From the NCBI GenBank assembly GCA_000719105.1, contig JODX01000001.1, positions 434,001 through 498,000 on the forward strand: a stretch of DNA of 64,000 nt, written 5' to 3'. Below, piece by piece: positions 34,945-44,450 of this stretch. Source of the DNA: Streptomyces sclerotialus (GTDB taxonomy: Bacteria > Actinomycetota > Actinomycetes > Streptomycetales > Streptomycetaceae). Every line of letters begins with the position of its first letter. Positions within the stretch are counted from its first letter, which is position 1. The notes beneath the pieces are model-generated. The model was given only the letters and a program-made list of their open reading frames with translations, was not told where the DNA came from and ran no database searches. Made by a program: the position numbers and the translations under genes.

Positions 34945-36297
34945 ATGGCGCGTGTGCGTCTGAAAGGAACCGGGCGGCACCGTGCCGTGCAACCGGTCAA
35001 GGGCGGACGGCAGGCGGTGGCGCTGGCCACGGTGCTGTCGGCGGCCGGAGTGCAGGCAGTGACCTCGGCGGGGAGCGCGCAGGCCGCCCCGACGCCCACG
35101 TGGACCGAGGGGCCCGTCTTCAACGACCCGCTGGGCACCGCCGACGAGCAGTACGCCATTCGTGCGCGGCTGATCGAACTGACCGACGCGGCGCTGCCCG
35201 GGTCCACGATCAAGGTGGCCGTCTACCACGTGTGGGAGGCCACGGTCGTCAACGCGCTCGTCGACGCCAGGAACCGGGGCGTGAACGTGCAGGTGCTGCT
35301 GGACGAGTCCAGCATCAGCGACCGGCCGGCGAACACGTCGTACAGAACCCTCGCCGCGGCGCTCGGCACCGACCGCGCGAAGGGCTCGTACATCACGACC
35401 TGTCCCGTGGACAGGTCGTGCCTCGGGGACCCGAAGTTCGGTAAGTCGATCATGCACAACAAGTTCTGGCTGTTCTCGGCGGTGCAGGGGGCCACGAACG
35501 TGGTCGTGCAGACGACCACCAACTCGACGCCGTCCGCGCACACCAGGTTCTTCAACGACGCGCTGCTGCTGCCGAACAACCCGACGATGTACGACGCGTA
35601 CGCGGACTACTTCGACACGATGGCCGCCAGGAACTGGCAGGCCTGGGAGTACCGGACGGTCAGCAACGGGCTGTACAAGGCCTACTTCTTCCCCCGGGCC
35701 GGCAACACGCGGGACACCGACACCGTGCACTCGGTCCTCGACAACGTCCAGTGCACCTACAAGGACAGCGCGGGCGTCAGCCGGAAGACCTCCGTCCGGG
35801 TCTCCATCTTCAAGATCACGCGGCTGGCGATCGCGGAGAAGCTGGTCTCGCTGAAGAAGGCCGGCTGCAGCGTGAGCATCGTGTACGCCGAGTCGGACAG
35901 CGCCAAGAGCAGCGGCGGCACCAGGGGCACGTGGGAGAAGCTGCACACGTCCGGCGGGCCCACCGTGCGGTGCTACAACGACGACCGCGACCCGCTGAAC
36001 CCCGGGAAGAAGCTCACCACGCCGTACATCATCCACTCCAAGTACATCCTCGTCGACGGCATGTACGACGGGGAGCGCAACAAGATCAGCTTCACCGGCT
36101 CCGGAAACTACACCGGGCCCGCGCTGCGCGAGAACGACGAGTCGATCGTCAAGGTCGACGACGACGCCGTGCACGACATGTACAAGGCGCACTTCGACCG
36201 GGTGACCGCGGTGGCCTACCCCGGCAAGGCGGACACCACGGACCTGTGCAAGGGCGTGAAGCCGCTGCCGGACGACGGCGAGAAGCCCACGACGTGA
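34945..36297 (+). CDS. Secreted phospholipase D-like protein (one HKD motif degenerate)
   Basis: 450 aa from ATG 34945 with GGGGAGGGGA just upstream. A signal peptide of about 47 residues (basic start, hydrophobic AVALATVLSAAGVQAV, cleavage after AQA). Two PLD-type half-domains follow. The first active-site motif reads H171-N-K173-FWLF-S178, so the usual Asp is Ser; the second, H364-S-K366-YILV-D371, is complete. PLD enzymes cut or transfer phosphodiesters in lipids, nucleic acid or glycopolymer. With one weakened motif the substrate cannot be guessed; a secreted phosphodiesterase acting on phospholipid or teichoic-type polymer is possible. It stands alone between rne and the rplU promoter. 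Confidence 0.85.
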   Translation: MARVRLKGTGRHRAVQPVKGGRQAVALATVLSAAGVQAVTSAGSAQAAPTPTWTEGPVFNDPLGTADEQYAIRARLIELTDAALPGSTIKVAVYHVWEATVVNALVDARNRGVNVQVLLDESSISDRPANTSYRTLAAALGTDRAKGSYITTCPVDRSCLGDPKFGKSIMHNKFWLFSAVQGATNVVVQTTTNSTPSAHTRFFNDALLLPNNPTMYDAYADYFDTMAARNWQAWEYRTVSNGLYKAYFFPRAGNTRDTDTVHSVLDNVQCTYKDSAGVSRKTSVRVSIFKITRLAIAEKLVSLKKAGCSVSIVYAESDSAKSSGGTRGTWEKLHTSGGPTVRCYNDDRDPLNPGKKLTTPYIIHSKYILVDGMYDGERNKISFTGSGNYTGPALRENDESIVKVDDDAVHDMYKAHFDRVTAVAYPGKADTTDLCKGVKPLPDDGEKPTT

Positions 36298-36316
36298 GCC
36301 GGGGGAGAGGCCCGGT

Positions 36317-36345
36317 TTGACCCCTCGATCCGGGCCCCGTAATCT
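36317..36345 (+). promoter_or_regulatory. Strong HrdB-type promoter for rplU-rpmA
   Basis: TTGACC (36317-36322), a 17-bp spacer and TAATCT (36340-36345) match the principal sigma-factor consensus. A GGCCCGG/CCGGGCC inverted repeat brackets the -35 part. The transcript would have a leader of about 130 nt before rplU. Confidence 0.75.
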
Positions 36346-36486
36346 TGTCCGTCGGCGTGTCCATCGACATGCCACATCCCCGTAAACCTCTTCCTCCCGG
36401 GCGCCGGGCGCCGCGGGAGAGGCCGACCGCATGCCGGACGGCTGGACTGCGGGGGTGCCGTTCCCGAGCGAGAGAGTGAGATCCGC

Positions 36487-36807
36487 GTGTACGCCATCGT
36501 GCGCAGCGGTGGCCGCCAGCACAAGGTTGCTGTCGGCGACATCGTTGAGGTTGACAAGATTTCCACCGCCAAGGTTGGCGACACGGTCGAGCTCTCGACC
36601 CTGCTCGTTGTCGACGGCGACTCCGTGACCAGCGACCCGTGGGTGCTGGCCGGGATCAAGGTCCAGGCCGAGGTCGTGGACCACCACAAGGGCCAGAAGA
36701 TCGACATTCTGCGCTACAAGAACAAGACGGGTTACCGCCGTCGTCAGGGCCACCGCCAGCAGTACACGGCGATCAAGGTCACTGAGATCCCCGCGGCTGC
36801 GAAGTAA
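36487..36807 (+). CDS. rplU: 50S ribosomal protein L21 (bL21)
   Basis: 106 aa from GTG 36487 ([18 protein letters not shown]), with GAGAGTGAG upstream. Full-length with the usual C-terminal [11 protein letters not shown] signature that contacts 23S rRNA. rpmA follows after 14 nt, so both are one transcript, here read from the promoter at 36317. Confidence 0.98.
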   Translation: MYAIVRSGGRQHKVAVGDIVEVDKISTAKVGDTVELSTLLVVDGDSVTSDPWVLAGIKVQAEVVDHHKGQKIDILRYKNKTGYRRRQGHRQQYTAIKVTEIPAAAK

Positions 36808-36821
36808 GGGACTGAGGAGAC

Positions 36822-37076
36822 ATGGCACACAAGAAGGGCGCATCGTCCACCCGGAACGGTCGCGACTCCAACGCTCAGCGGCTCGGCGTGAAGCGCTTCG
36901 GCGGTCAGGTCGTCAGCGCCGGTGAGATCCTGGTCCGCCAGCGCGGCACCCACTTCCACCCGGGTGCGGGCGTCGGCCGTGGCGGCGACGACACGCTGTT
37001 CGCGCTGCAGGCCGGTTCGGTGCAGTTCGGCACCGCTCGTGGCCGCAAGGTCGTGAACATCGTCCCGGTCGCCTGA
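36822..37076 (+). CDS. rpmA: 50S ribosomal protein L27 (bL27)
   Basis: 84 aa from ATG 36822 after GAGGAGA. It starts [24 protein letters not shown], the N-terminal arm that reaches the peptidyl-transferase centre; no cleavable extension of the Firmicute type is present. A strong hairpin follows. Confidence 0.98.
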   Translation: MAHKKGASSTRNGRDSNAQRLGVKRFGGQVVSAGEILVRQRGTHFHPGAGVGRGGDDTLFALQAGSVQFGTARGRKVVNIVPVA

Positions 37077-37091
37077 CCGGACGCATCACTT

Positions 37092-37140
37092 CGCGAGGCG
37101 GACCTCACTTCCCGGTCGGGAAGTGGGTCCGCCTTTCGCG
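37092..37140. terminator. Hairpin after rpmA
   Basis: CGCGA-GGCGGACC...CACTTCCC pairs with GGGAAGTG...GGTCCGCC-TT-TCGCG with one internal mismatch, around a GTC loop. It starts 16 bp after the rpmA stop. Confidence 0.75.
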
Positions 37141-37223
37141 TGTTGGTACGGGTGAGCAGGAGCTCGACCCGTACGACCCGTATCACCTGTATCACCCACC
37201 GAACGTGCTGGAGGCACCCCACC

Positions 37224-38660
37224 ATGACCACCTTCGTGGACCGCGTCGAGCTGCATGTCGCCGCGGGTAACGGAGGCCACGGCTGTGCCTCCGTCCACCG
37301 TGAGAAGTTCAAGCCGCTGGGCGGCCCCGACGGCGGCAACGGCGGGCGGGGCGGCGATGTGCTGCTGGTCGTCGACCAGTCCGTCACCACGCTGCTCGAC
37401 TACCACCACTCCCCGCACCGCAAGGCCACCAACGGCAAGCCCGGCGAGGGCGGCAACCGCTCCGGCAAGGACGGGCAGGACCTGATCCTCCCCGTGCCCG
37501 ACGGCACCGTCGTGCTGGACAAGGCGGGCAACGTCCTCGCGGACCTCGTCGGCCACGGCACCTCGTACGTGGCCGCGCAGGGCGGCCGCGGCGGCCTCGG
37601 GAACGCGGCGCTGGCCTCCGCCCGGCGCAAGGCCCCCGGCTTCGCGCTGCTCGGCGTGCCGGGCGACCTCCAGGACGTCGTGCTGGAGCTGAAGACCGTC
37701 GCGGACGTGGCGCTCGTCGGCTACCCGAGTGCGGGCAAGTCGTCCCTGATCTCGGTGCTCTCCGCCGCCAAGCCGAAGATCGCGGACTATCCGTTCACGA
37801 CCCTCGTGCCCAACCTGGGCGTGGTGACCGCGGGCTCCACCGTCTACACGGTCGCCGACGTGCCGGGCCTCATCCCGGGCGCCAGCCAGGGCCGTGGCCT
37901 CGGCCTGGAGTTCCTGCGCCACGTGGAGCGCTGCAGCGTGCTCGTGCACGTCCTGGACACGGCGACGCTGGAGTCCGATCGCGACCCCCTCTCCGACCTC
38001 GACATCATCGAGGAGGAGCTCAAGCAGTACGGCGGTCTCGACGACCGTCCGCGCATCGTCGTCCTCAACAAGATCGACGTCCCCGACGGCAAGGACCTCG
38101 CCGAGATGGTGCGGCCGGACCTGGAGGCACGGGGCTACCGGGTCTTCGAGGTGTCGGCGGTCGCGCACACCGGTCTGAAGGAGCTCTCCTTCGCCCTCGC
38201 CGACCTGGTGGCCCAGGCCCGCGCGGCCAAGCCGAAGGAGGAGGCGACCCGGATCGTCATCCGTCCGAAGGCGGTCGACGACGCCGGTTTCACCGTGGTC
38301 CGCGAGGACGACGGCCTGTTCCGCGTGCGCGGCGAGAAGCCGGAGCGCTGGGTGCGCCAGACCGACTTCAACAACGACGAGGCCGTCGGCTACCTCGCCG
38401 ACCGGCTGAACCGCCTCGGTGTCGAGGAGGAGCTGATGAAGGCGGGCGCCCGCGGCGGCGACGGCGTCGCCATCGGCCCCGAGGAGAACGCCGTCGTCTT
38501 CGACTGGGAGCCCTCGGTCATGGCCGGCGCGGAGATGCTCGGCCGACGTGGCGAGGACCACCGCTTCGAGGCACCGCGCCCCGCCGCCCAGCGCCGCCGC
38601 GACCGCCAGGCGGAGCGGGACGAGGCCGAGCAGGCGTACGACGACTTCGAACCGTTCTGA
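37224..38660 (+). CDS. obg: GTPase Obg (CgtA)
   Basis: 478 aa from ATG 37224 with GGAGG at 37210-37214; the open frame upstream is leader. The glycine-rich Obg fold (1-about 158, e.g. [14 protein letters not shown]), the G domain with P-loop G166-YPSAGKS-173, [10 protein letters not shown] and the NKID base motif, and an actinobacterial OCT domain (about 340-425) with an acidic/basic tail. It assists 50S assembly; in Streptomyces its level affects aerial mycelium formation (literature). It ends at a 27-bp terminator shared with the convergent transferase gene. Confidence 0.97.
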   Translation: MTTFVDRVELHVAAGNGGHGCASVHREKFKPLGGPDGGNGGRGGDVLLVVDQSVTTLLDYHHSPHRKATNGKPGEGGNRSGKDGQDLILPVPDGTVVLDKAGNVLADLVGHGTSYVAAQGGRGGLGNAALASARRKAPGFALLGVPGDLQDVVLELKTVADVALVGYPSAGKSSLISVLSAAKPKIADYPFTTLVPNLGVVTAGSTVYTVADVPGLIPGASQGRGLGLEFLRHVERCSVLVHVLDTATLESDRDPLSDLDIIEEELKQYGGLDDRPRIVVLNKIDVPDGKDLAEMVRPDLEARGYRVFEVSAVAHTGLKELSFALADLVAQARAAKPKEEATRIVIRPKAVDDAGFTVVREDDGLFRVRGEKPERWVRQTDFNNDEAVGYLADRLNRLGVEEELMKAGARGGDGVAIGPEENAVVFDWEPSVMAGAEMLGRRGEDHRFEAPRPAAQRRRDRQAERDEAEQAYDDFEPF

Positions 38661-38696
38661 CCGTTCGAGCCGTCCTGAGCCGCTCAGTCGCTCAGC

Positions 38697-38753
38697 AGCG
38701 CGAAAAGGGAGGGCCCGGAAGCTCGAAGCTTCCGGGCCCTCCCTTTTCGCGCT
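38697..38753. terminator. Perfect 27-bp bidirectional terminator between obg and the TagF-like gene
   Basis: Arms 38697-38723 and 38727-38753 match at all 27 positions with a CGA loop. It contains AAAAGGGAGGG and its complement, so each strand ends with a short T-run, unlike most hairpins in this window. Confidence 0.9.
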
Positions 38754-38761
38754 GTCGCCTG

Positions 38762-40867
38762 TCAGGCGGTGACGGAATCCTCCGCCCCGTTCGTCTCGCT
38801 CGTCTCCGGGTCCGTGTCCTGGTCCGCGTCCTCCGCCACTTCCTCGGTGCCCCCGCGCGGCGTCGGGACCTCCGAGTCGAGGCGGCTCTCCATACGGACG
38901 CGCCGTTCGTCGGCCTTCTTGCACAGCGCCGCGACCGCGGCGTCGAAGCGGACCAGGGACGGCGGGTCGGACGGGCCCAGCAGGTGCTCCTTCAGCTCCG
39001 CGCGGGCCACGGTGAACGTGTCCTTCTCCGGGTGGCGGACCGCCTCCAGCAGCGCCGGGACGCCCTCGGCGGACGGGGTGAGGATGACACCCGCCGACAC
39101 GGTCGGGAAGCCCGTCCGGAACATCTCCTCGGTCAGGCCCGAGGTGTTCGCTACCGCGTACGGCTTCTCGCTGGACAGCCAGTCGGAGACCACCGACGAG
39201 ACATCGCTGATCAGCAGGTCCGCCTGGTTGAAGCAGGCGAAGATCGCGGGACGGGCGTCCGTGACGATCTGGTGCTCCCACTCCGGGAAGGACGCCCAGT
39301 ACGCCTTCTCCCACGCGGCCGTGGCCTCGGCGATGGCCGCCTCGCGGTCGCCGCGCGGCGCGCCCTGGAGCAGCATCCGCTCCATCTCGTCCGCACTGGC
39401 GCGGAAGGACGTCGACGTCAGCTTGTCCAGCTCGGCGGTGCGGCGGGCCAGCTCGGCGGCGGCCTCCGGGCCCGGGCGGTCACCCGAGCGGAGGGCGTTG
39501 GCCTCGCGGATCATCGCCTTGATCCGCTCGTTGGCGGCACCCGCGCGCGGGTCGACGGAACCGGTCATCGGGTGCGGCTTGTACAGCAGCCGTACGCCGT
39601 CGTCGGCGAGCAGCCTGCGCACGATGTTCTCGCCGGCCAGGACCACCGAGGTGTTGCCCGGGTTGCCGTCCCAGCCCTCCCACGTGGGGGCGTACAGGAC
39701 GGTCGTGTACGTGCCGGTGGGCGCGCCGGACCAGGGGCGGATCGGGGCCAGCTGCGGGCGGCCGACCTCGACGATGTCCTTGTCCTCGACGCCGACCTCG
39801 GCGAGCGCGTACCGCTCGCGCGCCGCGGGACCGGCGACCCACACCTCGTCGTACGCCTTGGCGTAGGGGTTGCAGGAGGACAGCTTGTCGCTCTCGCCGT
39901 GGTTGATGAACGCGTGCTTGATGGTGGGGATGCGCAGCACCTGCGAGGTCTTCGCGGCGTTCGCCGGGTGGAGCATCATCTTCAGCGTCGAGTTCTCCAG
40001 CGAGAACATCGTGGCGACCTTGGGGAAGCAGATGATCGGCACGTCGGTGGCGTCGATCTTCTGCACCATGAAGCGCTCGCGCAGCACGATCAGCGGCTTG
40101 CCGTCGAGCTTGGAGAGCGTGGAGAGCCACATGTTGGCCTGGTACGCCGACGTCGTACCACCCGAGAAGTACATGGCGACGGTCGGCTTGTAGTCGGCCA
40201 GCCACTGGTCCAGCCACTCGATGACCTGCTGGTCGTTCTTCGCCCGCTTCTTCGGCAGGAGCCAGGTCGCCAGGTACAGCGTGCCGCCGAGCATCAGGGC
40301 CAGGGCCACGCCGACGCCGAGGGCGCCCCAGAGGGCGTCCTCGCTGGCCGCGGTGGCCAGCAGGCCGGCCGTGGCGGGCAGCGAGAAGGTCAGCAGGCGG
40401 TGGGCCTGGCGGCGGGCCAGCAGGCGCGGCGGGGCGGCGGACAGGCGCAGCGCGGAGGCGTCGATGTTGCGTGTGACGACCGGCAGGGCGCGGGTGCGGC
40501 GCACCAGCACGGCCACGGTCTGGCAGGCGAAGTGCAGGGCGTACAGCACGCACAGTCCGGCCAGCAGCGGCCCCTGCTCGCCCAGCGGGTCGATGCCGTC
40601 GATCCGCAGCAGCCCCACGAGGATCAGCATGTCGCGCAGCAGCTGGCGGACCAGCGCGTCGAAACGGACCTTGCCGAAGATCGCGAGCAGACCGGGGTTC
40701 CGGTACTGCAGCCAGGTGTCCAGGACGAGTCCCGCCGCGCTCGCGGCGATGAAGACGGGAACGTTCGGCAGCAGCGCGGAGACGATCTGAGCCGTATAGA
40801 GCACGAACATCGCCAGCATTGCGGACAGCTGCGCGACGCGGCGTGATGCGAGGCCTGCGGAGGGCAC
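38762..40867 (-). CDS. Membrane protein with TagF-like CDP-glycerol glycerophosphotransferase domain
   Basis: 701 aa from GTG 40865-40867, chosen because CAGGAG lies 8 nt upstream on the minus strand. Residues about 1-215 hold several membrane helices (e.g. LSAMLAMFVLYTAQIVSALL and LLAGLCVLYALHFACQTVAV). The C-terminal half is the glycopolymer transferase fold: KHAFINHGESDK, YDEVWVAGPAARERY, VLYAPTWEGW, LLYKPHPMTG and DLLISDVSSVVSDWL. TagF/TarF enzymes link polyol-phosphate or sugar-phosphate units. In S. coelicolor a gene of this type in the same neighbourhood was tied to spore-wall polydiglycosylphosphate (from memory, unverified). The C-terminal about 45 residues are acidic and disordered. 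Confidence 0.85.
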   Translation of the reverse strand: MPSAGLASRRVAQLSAMLAMFVLYTAQIVSALLPNVPVFIAASAAGLVLDTWLQYRNPGLLAIFGKVRFDALVRQLLRDMLILVGLLRIDGIDPLGEQGPLLAGLCVLYALHFACQTVAVLVRRTRALPVVTRNIDASALRLSAAPPRLLARRQAHRLLTFSLPATAGLLATAASEDALWGALGVGVALALMLGGTLYLATWLLPKKRAKNDQQVIEWLDQWLADYKPTVAMYFSGGTTSAYQANMWLSTLSKLDGKPLIVLRERFMVQKIDATDVPIICFPKVATMFSLENSTLKMMLHPANAAKTSQVLRIPTIKHAFINHGESDKLSSCNPYAKAYDEVWVAGPAARERYALAEVGVEDKDIVEVGRPQLAPIRPWSGAPTGTYTTVLYAPTWEGWDGNPGNTSVVLAGENIVRRLLADDGVRLLYKPHPMTGSVDPRAGAANERIKAMIREANALRSGDRPGPEAAAELARRTAELDKLTSTSFRASADEMERMLLQGAPRGDREAAIAEATAAWEKAYWASFPEWEHQIVTDARPAIFACFNQADLLISDVSSVVSDWLSSEKPYAVANTSGLTEEMFRTGFPTVSAGVILTPSAEGVPALLEAVRHPEKDTFTVARAELKEHLLGPSDPPSLVRFDAAVAALCKKADERRVRMESRLDSEVPTPRGGTEEVAEDADQDTDPETSETNGAEDSVTA

Positions 40868-41190
40868 GGGCTGGGCTCCTGCGAGGGGTGTGGATGGGGG
40901 GAAGAGCGTAGTGGGGGCGGCCCGCCTTCCTGTGCGCGCCCCGGGCGGCTTCCGCCCCGGGGGCACCTCGAAAAGGAAGGCCAATCCCTGACGGTATGAC
41001 CTCCGGCGCCCGAGGAGCAATCTTCCGCAGGATCAATAGGTAAATATGGGGCATCCGGCTGGTCATGGCCGGAGGTGTCACGAGTAGCTCCGGCCCGTCC
41101 ACTCAGCGAAACGTCACGGCGCCGCATCGCCCTGCTGGCGTAGATTGCAGGGACGGGGCAGGTCGGATCAGGGGAAATGTGGGGATACGC

Positions 41191-42318
41191 GTGTCAGCGG
41201 CAAGACAGGCTGTTGCGGAAGCGCACAGGATCGTCGTCAAGGTCGGCTCCTCGTCCCTGACCACGGCGTCCGGCGGGCTCGACGCGGACCGGGTGGACGC
41301 CCTCGTGGACGTCCTCGCCAAGGTGCGCGACGGAGGAGCGAGGGAGATCGTGCTCGTCTCCTCCGGTGCCATCGCCGCTGGACTCGCGCCCCTGGGCCTG
41401 CGCAAGCGCCCCCGGGACCTCGCCCGGCAGCAGGCGGCCGCCAGCGTCGGCCAGGGCCTTCTGGTGGCCCGCTACACCGCCTCCCTCGCCCGTTACGGCG
41501 TCCGCGTCGGCCAGGTGCTCCTCACCTCCGACGACATGAGCCGCCGCGCCCACCACCGCAACGCCTCGCGCACCCTGGACAAGCTCCTCGCGATGGGCGC
41601 CCTGCCGGTCGTCAACGAGAACGACACCGTCGCCACGGACGAGATCCGCTTCGGCGACAACGACCGGCTCGCCGCGCTCGTCGCCCACCTCGTCCACGCC
41701 GACCTGCTGGTCCTGCTGTCGGACGTGGACGGCGTGTACGACGGCGACCCCGGCAGGCCGGGCACGTCGCGGATCGCCGAGGTGCGGGGTCCCGAGGATC
41801 TCGCCCACGTCGAGATCGGCAGCGCGGGCAAGGCCGGCGTCGGCACCGGCGGCATGGTCACCAAGGTCGAGGCCGCCGGGATCGCGGCCGCCGCCGGCAT
41901 CCCCGTGGTGCTGACCAGCGCGGTGCACGCGGCGGACGCCCTCACCGGCCGCGACACCGGCACCTACTTCCACCCCACCGGCAAGCGCTCCGCCGACCGC
42001 CTGCTCTGGCTCCAGCACGCCTCCACCCCGCAGGGCTCGATCACCCTCGACGACGGGGCCGTGCGCGCGGTCGTCGAGGGCCGCAAGTCGCTGCTGCCCG
42101 CGGGCATCGCCTCGGCCGAGGGCGAGTTCGCCGCGGGCGACCCGGTCGAGCTGCGCGACGGCGAGGGGCGCGCGGTGGCGCGAGGCCTGGTGAACTTCGA
42201 CGCCAAGGAGATCCCCCGGCTCATCGGCCGCTCGACCCGGGAACTGGCACGCGAGCTCGGCCCCGCGTACGAGCGGGAGGTCGTGCACCGTGACGACCTC
42301 GTTCTGCTTCGACCCTGA
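41191..42318 (+). CDS. proB: Glutamate 5-kinase
   Basis: 375 aa from GTG 41191 (SD GGGGA at 41181-41185); GTG 41179 with AGGGGA is an equal alternative adding four residues. The amino-acid kinase domain begins RIVVKVGSSSLTT and includes VVNENDTVATDEIRFGDND and DLLVLLSDVDGVYDGDP. A C-terminal PUA domain (about 285-365) follows, as in full-length ProB. It phosphorylates glutamate, the first step of proline synthesis; proA is encoded 0.7 kb downstream. Confidence 0.97.
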   Translation: MSAARQAVAEAHRIVVKVGSSSLTTASGGLDADRVDALVDVLAKVRDGGAREIVLVSSGAIAAGLAPLGLRKRPRDLARQQAAASVGQGLLVARYTASLARYGVRVGQVLLTSDDMSRRAHHRNASRTLDKLLAMGALPVVNENDTVATDEIRFGDNDRLAALVAHLVHADLLVLLSDVDGVYDGDPGRPGTSRIAEVRGPEDLAHVEIGSAGKAGVGTGGMVTKVEAAGIAAAAGIPVVLTSAVHAADALTGRDTGTYFHPTGKRSADRLLWLQHASTPQGSITLDDGAVRAVVEGRKSLLPAGIASAEGEFAAGDPVELRDGEGRAVARGLVNFDAKEIPRLIGRSTRELARELGPAYEREVVHRDDLVLLRP

Positions 42319-42454
42319 CCGATACCGCCCGCAAACATACGAATCCCGGGCTCGCGGCGGTGGACGTTCCGTAAAACCGCCCCGCGAAGCCGGTCCGCCT
42401 GCTCAACTTTGTGTCAGGGAGATCCCGCACGACCATTGCGAGAAGGAGGCCGTC

Positions 42455-42937
42455 GTGAGACGAGTGCGCCATGGGGCGGCGGCGTCCCGCGCCGGTGGCA
42501 GCTCCCGGGTGGCGGGCGAGGAGCGCGCGCTCACCAGCGTCGCGGCCGGAGCCGCGTACGAGGACCGCGCTCCCGGCCGCCAGGAGCCGGACGACGCCGC
42601 CCGGCTGTGGCACGTGACGCTCAGCGTCTCGGGCGGTGAGGCTCCGCTCAAGGAGGTGCGGCGCGGCCTCGAGCAGCTCGCCCACGACCACCCCTTTCTG
42701 CTGACCAGCCGCTACGCCAACGACCACGCCGAGATCCGCTACTGGGAACAGGCCCGCGACCTGCACGACGCGGCCGCCGTCGCGCTGCGCCTGTGGGGCG
42801 AGCACCGGCAGAGCGCCCAGCTCCCGCCCTGGGAGATCGTCGGCCTGGAGGTCGTCGACCGCGAGACCTACCACCAGCGCGTCGCGGAGGGCTGCGGACC
42901 GCTCCCGGCGACCCCGGTGGGCGTCCACCCCTTCTGA
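42455..42937 (+). CDS. Conserved 160-aa protein between proB and proA, unknown function
   Basis: GTG 42455 with a near-perfect AAGGAGG at 42443-42449. The first about 50 residues are Arg/Ala-rich and variable. Residues about 50-160 form a compact domain: [37 protein letters not shown] and [24 protein letters not shown], with alternating strands and helices. No catalytic motif is seen. Its place between proB and proA is, as I recall, constant in Streptomyces, which argues for a real gene, though not necessarily one in proline synthesis. Confidence 0.8.
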   Translation: MRRVRHGAAASRAGGSSRVAGEERALTSVAAGAAYEDRAPGRQEPDDAARLWHVTLSVSGGEAPLKEVRRGLEQLAHDHPFLLTSRYANDHAEIRYWEQARDLHDAAAVALRLWGEHRQSAQLPPWEIVGLEVVDRETYHQRVAEGCGPLPATPVGVHPF

Positions 42938-43021
42938 CGGCCGCCGGGAGAGGGCCCGCGCTGTGTCCGGCGCCACGTCTCGCGCACTGGAACGACCGAT
43001 GGACGGGCCCGCCCGGCGCAC

Positions 43022-43027
43022 TACCCT
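43022..43027 (+). promoter_or_regulatory. Predicted -10 element of proA (leaderless start)
   Basis: TACCCT ends 7 nt before ATG 43035 with no ribosome site. Confidence 0.5.
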
Positions 43028-43034
43028 TCCCTCC

Positions 43035-44321
43035 ATGACCACGCTCTCGCCGTACGACTCCATGTCCCCGGTCACCCAGGCCGCCTACCGGGCCAAGGCC
43101 GCCGCCGCCGAGATCGCCCCGCTGCCGCGTGCCGTCAAGGACGACACGCTGCTCGCGATCGCGGACGCCCTCGAGGTCCGTACGAGCGAGATCGTCGCGG
43201 CCAACGCCAAGGACATCGAGCGGGCCCGCGAGGCCGGCACCAGCGAGGCGATCATCGACCGGCTCACGCTGACCCCGGAGCGGGTGCGCGCCATCGCCGC
43301 CGACGTACGGGACGTCGTGGCGCTCCCCGACCCGGTCGGCGAGGTCGTCCGCGGCTCCACCCTCCCCAACGGCATCGACCTGCGCCAGGTCCGCGTCCCG
43401 CTCGGCGTCGTCGGCATCATCTACGAGGCCCGGCCGAACGTGACCGTGGACGCCGCCGCCCTCTGCCTGAAGTCCGGGAACGCGGTCCTGCTGCGCGGCT
43501 CGTCGTCCGCGTACGAGTCGAACACCGCGCTGGTCCGCGTCATCCGTGACGCTGTCGGCGGGGCCGGGCTGCCCGCCGACGCCGTGCAGCTCGTCCCGGG
43601 CGAGAGCCGGGAGTCCGTACGCGAGCTGATGCGCGCCCGCGGCCTCGTCGATGTGCTGATCCCGCGCGGCGGCGCCTCCCTCATCCGTACCGTCGTCCAG
43701 GAGTCCACCGTCCCGGTCATCGAGACCGGCACCGGCAACTGCCACGTCTACGTCGACGCGCAGGCCGACCTCGACATGGCGGTCGACATCCTGGTCAACT
43801 CCAAGGCCCACCGGGTGAGCGTGTGCAACGCCGCCGAGACGCTGCTGGTCCACCAGGACATCGCCGCCGAGTTCCTGCCGCGCGCCCTGGACGCGCTGGC
43901 CGACGCCGGGGTGACCGTGCACGCCGACGAGCGGGTGCTCGCCCACGCCAAGGACACCCGGGCGACCGTCGTCGAGGCGACGCCCGAGGACTGGGAGACC
44001 GAGTACCTCTCGTACGACATCGCCGCCGCCGTCGTCGACTCGCTCGACAAGGCCGTGGAGCACATCCGGCTGTGGAGCTCCGGGCACACCGAGGCGATCG
44101 TGACGACCTCGCAGCAGGCCGCCCGCCGCTTCACCCAGCTGGTGGACTCCACGACCGTCGCCGTGAACGCCTCCACCCGCTTCACGGACGGCGGGCAGTT
44201 CGGCTTCGGCGCCGAGATCGGCATCTCCACGCAGAAGCTGCACGCCCGCGGCCCGATGGGGCTGCCGGAACTGACGAGCACCAAGTACATCGTGACCGGG
44301 GACGGCCACGTGCGGCGCTGA
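43035..44321 (+). CDS. proA: Gamma-glutamyl phosphate reductase
   Basis: 428 aa, the usual length, from ATG 43035. Aldehyde-dehydrogenase superfamily. The catalytic cysteine is in [37 protein letters not shown] forms the NADPH pocket and [28 protein letters not shown] is the C-terminal family signature. It reduces gamma-glutamyl phosphate from ProB to glutamate semialdehyde. Predicted leaderless, so it has its own promoter, separate from proB. Confidence 0.97.
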   Translation: MTTLSPYDSMSPVTQAAYRAKAAAAEIAPLPRAVKDDTLLAIADALEVRTSEIVAANAKDIERAREAGTSEAIIDRLTLTPERVRAIAADVRDVVALPDPVGEVVRGSTLPNGIDLRQVRVPLGVVGIIYEARPNVTVDAAALCLKSGNAVLLRGSSSAYESNTALVRVIRDAVGGAGLPADAVQLVPGESRESVRELMRARGLVDVLIPRGGASLIRTVVQESTVPVIETGTGNCHVYVDAQADLDMAVDILVNSKAHRVSVCNAAETLLVHQDIAAEFLPRALDALADAGVTVHADERVLAHAKDTRATVVEATPEDWETEYLSYDIAAAVVDSLDKAVEHIRLWSSGHTEAIVTTSQQAARRFTQLVDSTTVAVNASTRFTDGGQFGFGAEIGISTQKLHARGPMGLPELTSTKYIVTGDGHVRR

Positions 44322-44337
44322 CCCGCCGGCGGCCGGG

Positions 44338-44372
44338 ACGGGCCCGAAGGCGTTTCGGCGGCACGGGCCCGT
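44338..44372. terminator. Inverted repeat after proA
   Basis: ACGGGCCCG (44338-44346) pairs with CGGGCCCGT (44364-44372), 17 bp after the proA stop. Confidence 0.55.
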
Positions 44373-44438
44373 TTCCGCGCACTCGATCGCGGAGTCGATG
44401 AATTTCCTTACCGTCTGCCCAAATTGACCCCCCAGGAC

Positions 44439-44444
44439 TACTCT
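44439..44444 (+). promoter_or_regulatory. Predicted -10 element (TACTCT) of the first FDEDF protein gene
   Basis: TACTCT is 6 nt before GTG 44451; no ribosome site. The identical hexamer and spacing precede the paralogous gene at 45144. Confidence 0.55.
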
Positions 44445-44450
44445 GGATCC

